From: Spirirestis rafaelensis WJT71-NPBG6
Lineage (GTDB): Bacteria > Cyanobacteriota > Cyanobacteriia > Cyanobacteriales > Nostocaceae
Direction: 5' to 3'
Length of the DNA: 51,933 bases
Assembly: GCA_019359015.1 (NCBI GenBank)
Contig: JAHHID010000053.1
Coordinates: 1 to 51,933 of the forward strand
The notes below the pieces were generated by a model. The model made no database searches. It saw nothing but the letters and a program-made list of their open reading frames with translations, and was not told the origin of the DNA. Each line of letters starts with the position of its first letter. Position 1 is the first letter of the stretch. The position numbers and the translations under genes were made by a program. Shown one piece after another: positions 51,904-51,933 of the stretch.

Positions 51904-51933
51904 TGTAGTAATTTGAATAATGACTAGGTTTTT

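Noticed and set aside
1-51933. tRNA, rRNA, riboswitch, reverse transcriptase or diversity-generating element
   Set aside because: None was recognised by eye; no cloverleaf, known aptamer pattern or reverse-transcriptase motif was found, though a covariance-model search could still detect a small RNA.

Overview
The window looks like part of a large, mosaic accessory replicon (most likely a plasmid) of a filamentous, heterocyst-type cyanobacterium (Nostocales; the genus cannot be fixed from this). The support is the very frequent HIP1 octamer GCGATCGC, dispersed short palindromic repeats typical of Nostoc/Anabaena-type genomes, a cyanobacterial CyRepA1-type replication protein, an actin-like (ParM/StbA) segregation protein, many small plasmid-type DNA-binding proteins, and insertion-sequence debris. 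No rRNA, ribosomal or central-metabolism gene was seen, and no tRNA or CRISPR array was recognised.

Layout. 1-2100: non-coding, two tandem copies of a ~790-bp unit with iteron-like AGTGTaAACAGGA motifs, then a 91-bp palindromic element. 2104-12235: a secreted-type TPR-CHAT protein, two terminase-small-subunit-like genes converging on each other, a protelomerase-like tyrosine recombinase, a CoiA-family nuclease and a pentapeptide-membrane-CHAT fusion. 12451-19374: replication block, with an HTH protein (paralogue at 42 kb), a small basic protein, ~1 kb of non-coding repeats made partly of decayed 3' ends of the rep gene, and the CyRepA1 operon on the minus strand. 19712-22169: an unknown gene and a four-gene operon ending in a minimal tyrosine recombinase. 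22473-29358: a plus-strand cassette of small proteins, an RHH-like protein, a membrane-anchored P-loop ATPase with a C-terminal zinc ribbon, an actin-like ATPase and a GIY-YIG-type protein whose tail is altered by an IS4-family insertion (29337-30954). 31127-33564: small genes and a second minimal recombinase. 33831-37665: a large exported coiled-coil protein and a membrane HEAT-repeat protein. 38120-39035: a decayed second copy of the actin/GIY-YIG pair, broken by a 91-bp inverted-repeat element. 39110-43403: a secreted phospholipase A2-like protein, a second protelomerase-like gene behind a 72-bp inverted repeat, the second HTH paralogue and a rep remnant. 43617-49407: a truncated filamentous-haemagglutinin-type adhesin, an RTX calcium-binding protein and three transposase remnants. 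49682-51933: an unknown protein, two doubtful ORFs, a protein ending in the rep C-terminal module, and repeats.

How the parts may work together. CyRepA1 probably drives replication. The actin-like protein, membrane ATPase and RHH protein are a plausible segregation apparatus, and the repeat-rich upstream region of the actin gene is a candidate centromere. Several items occur twice (HTH gene with its upstream region, minimal recombinase, protelomerase-like protein, actin/GIY-YIG pair, rep C-terminal module), which suggests fusion of two related plasmids or repeated internal duplication. The most interesting hypothesis is that this replicon uses, or once used, telomere resolution: two protelomerase-like genes are present, one directly behind a large inverted repeat.
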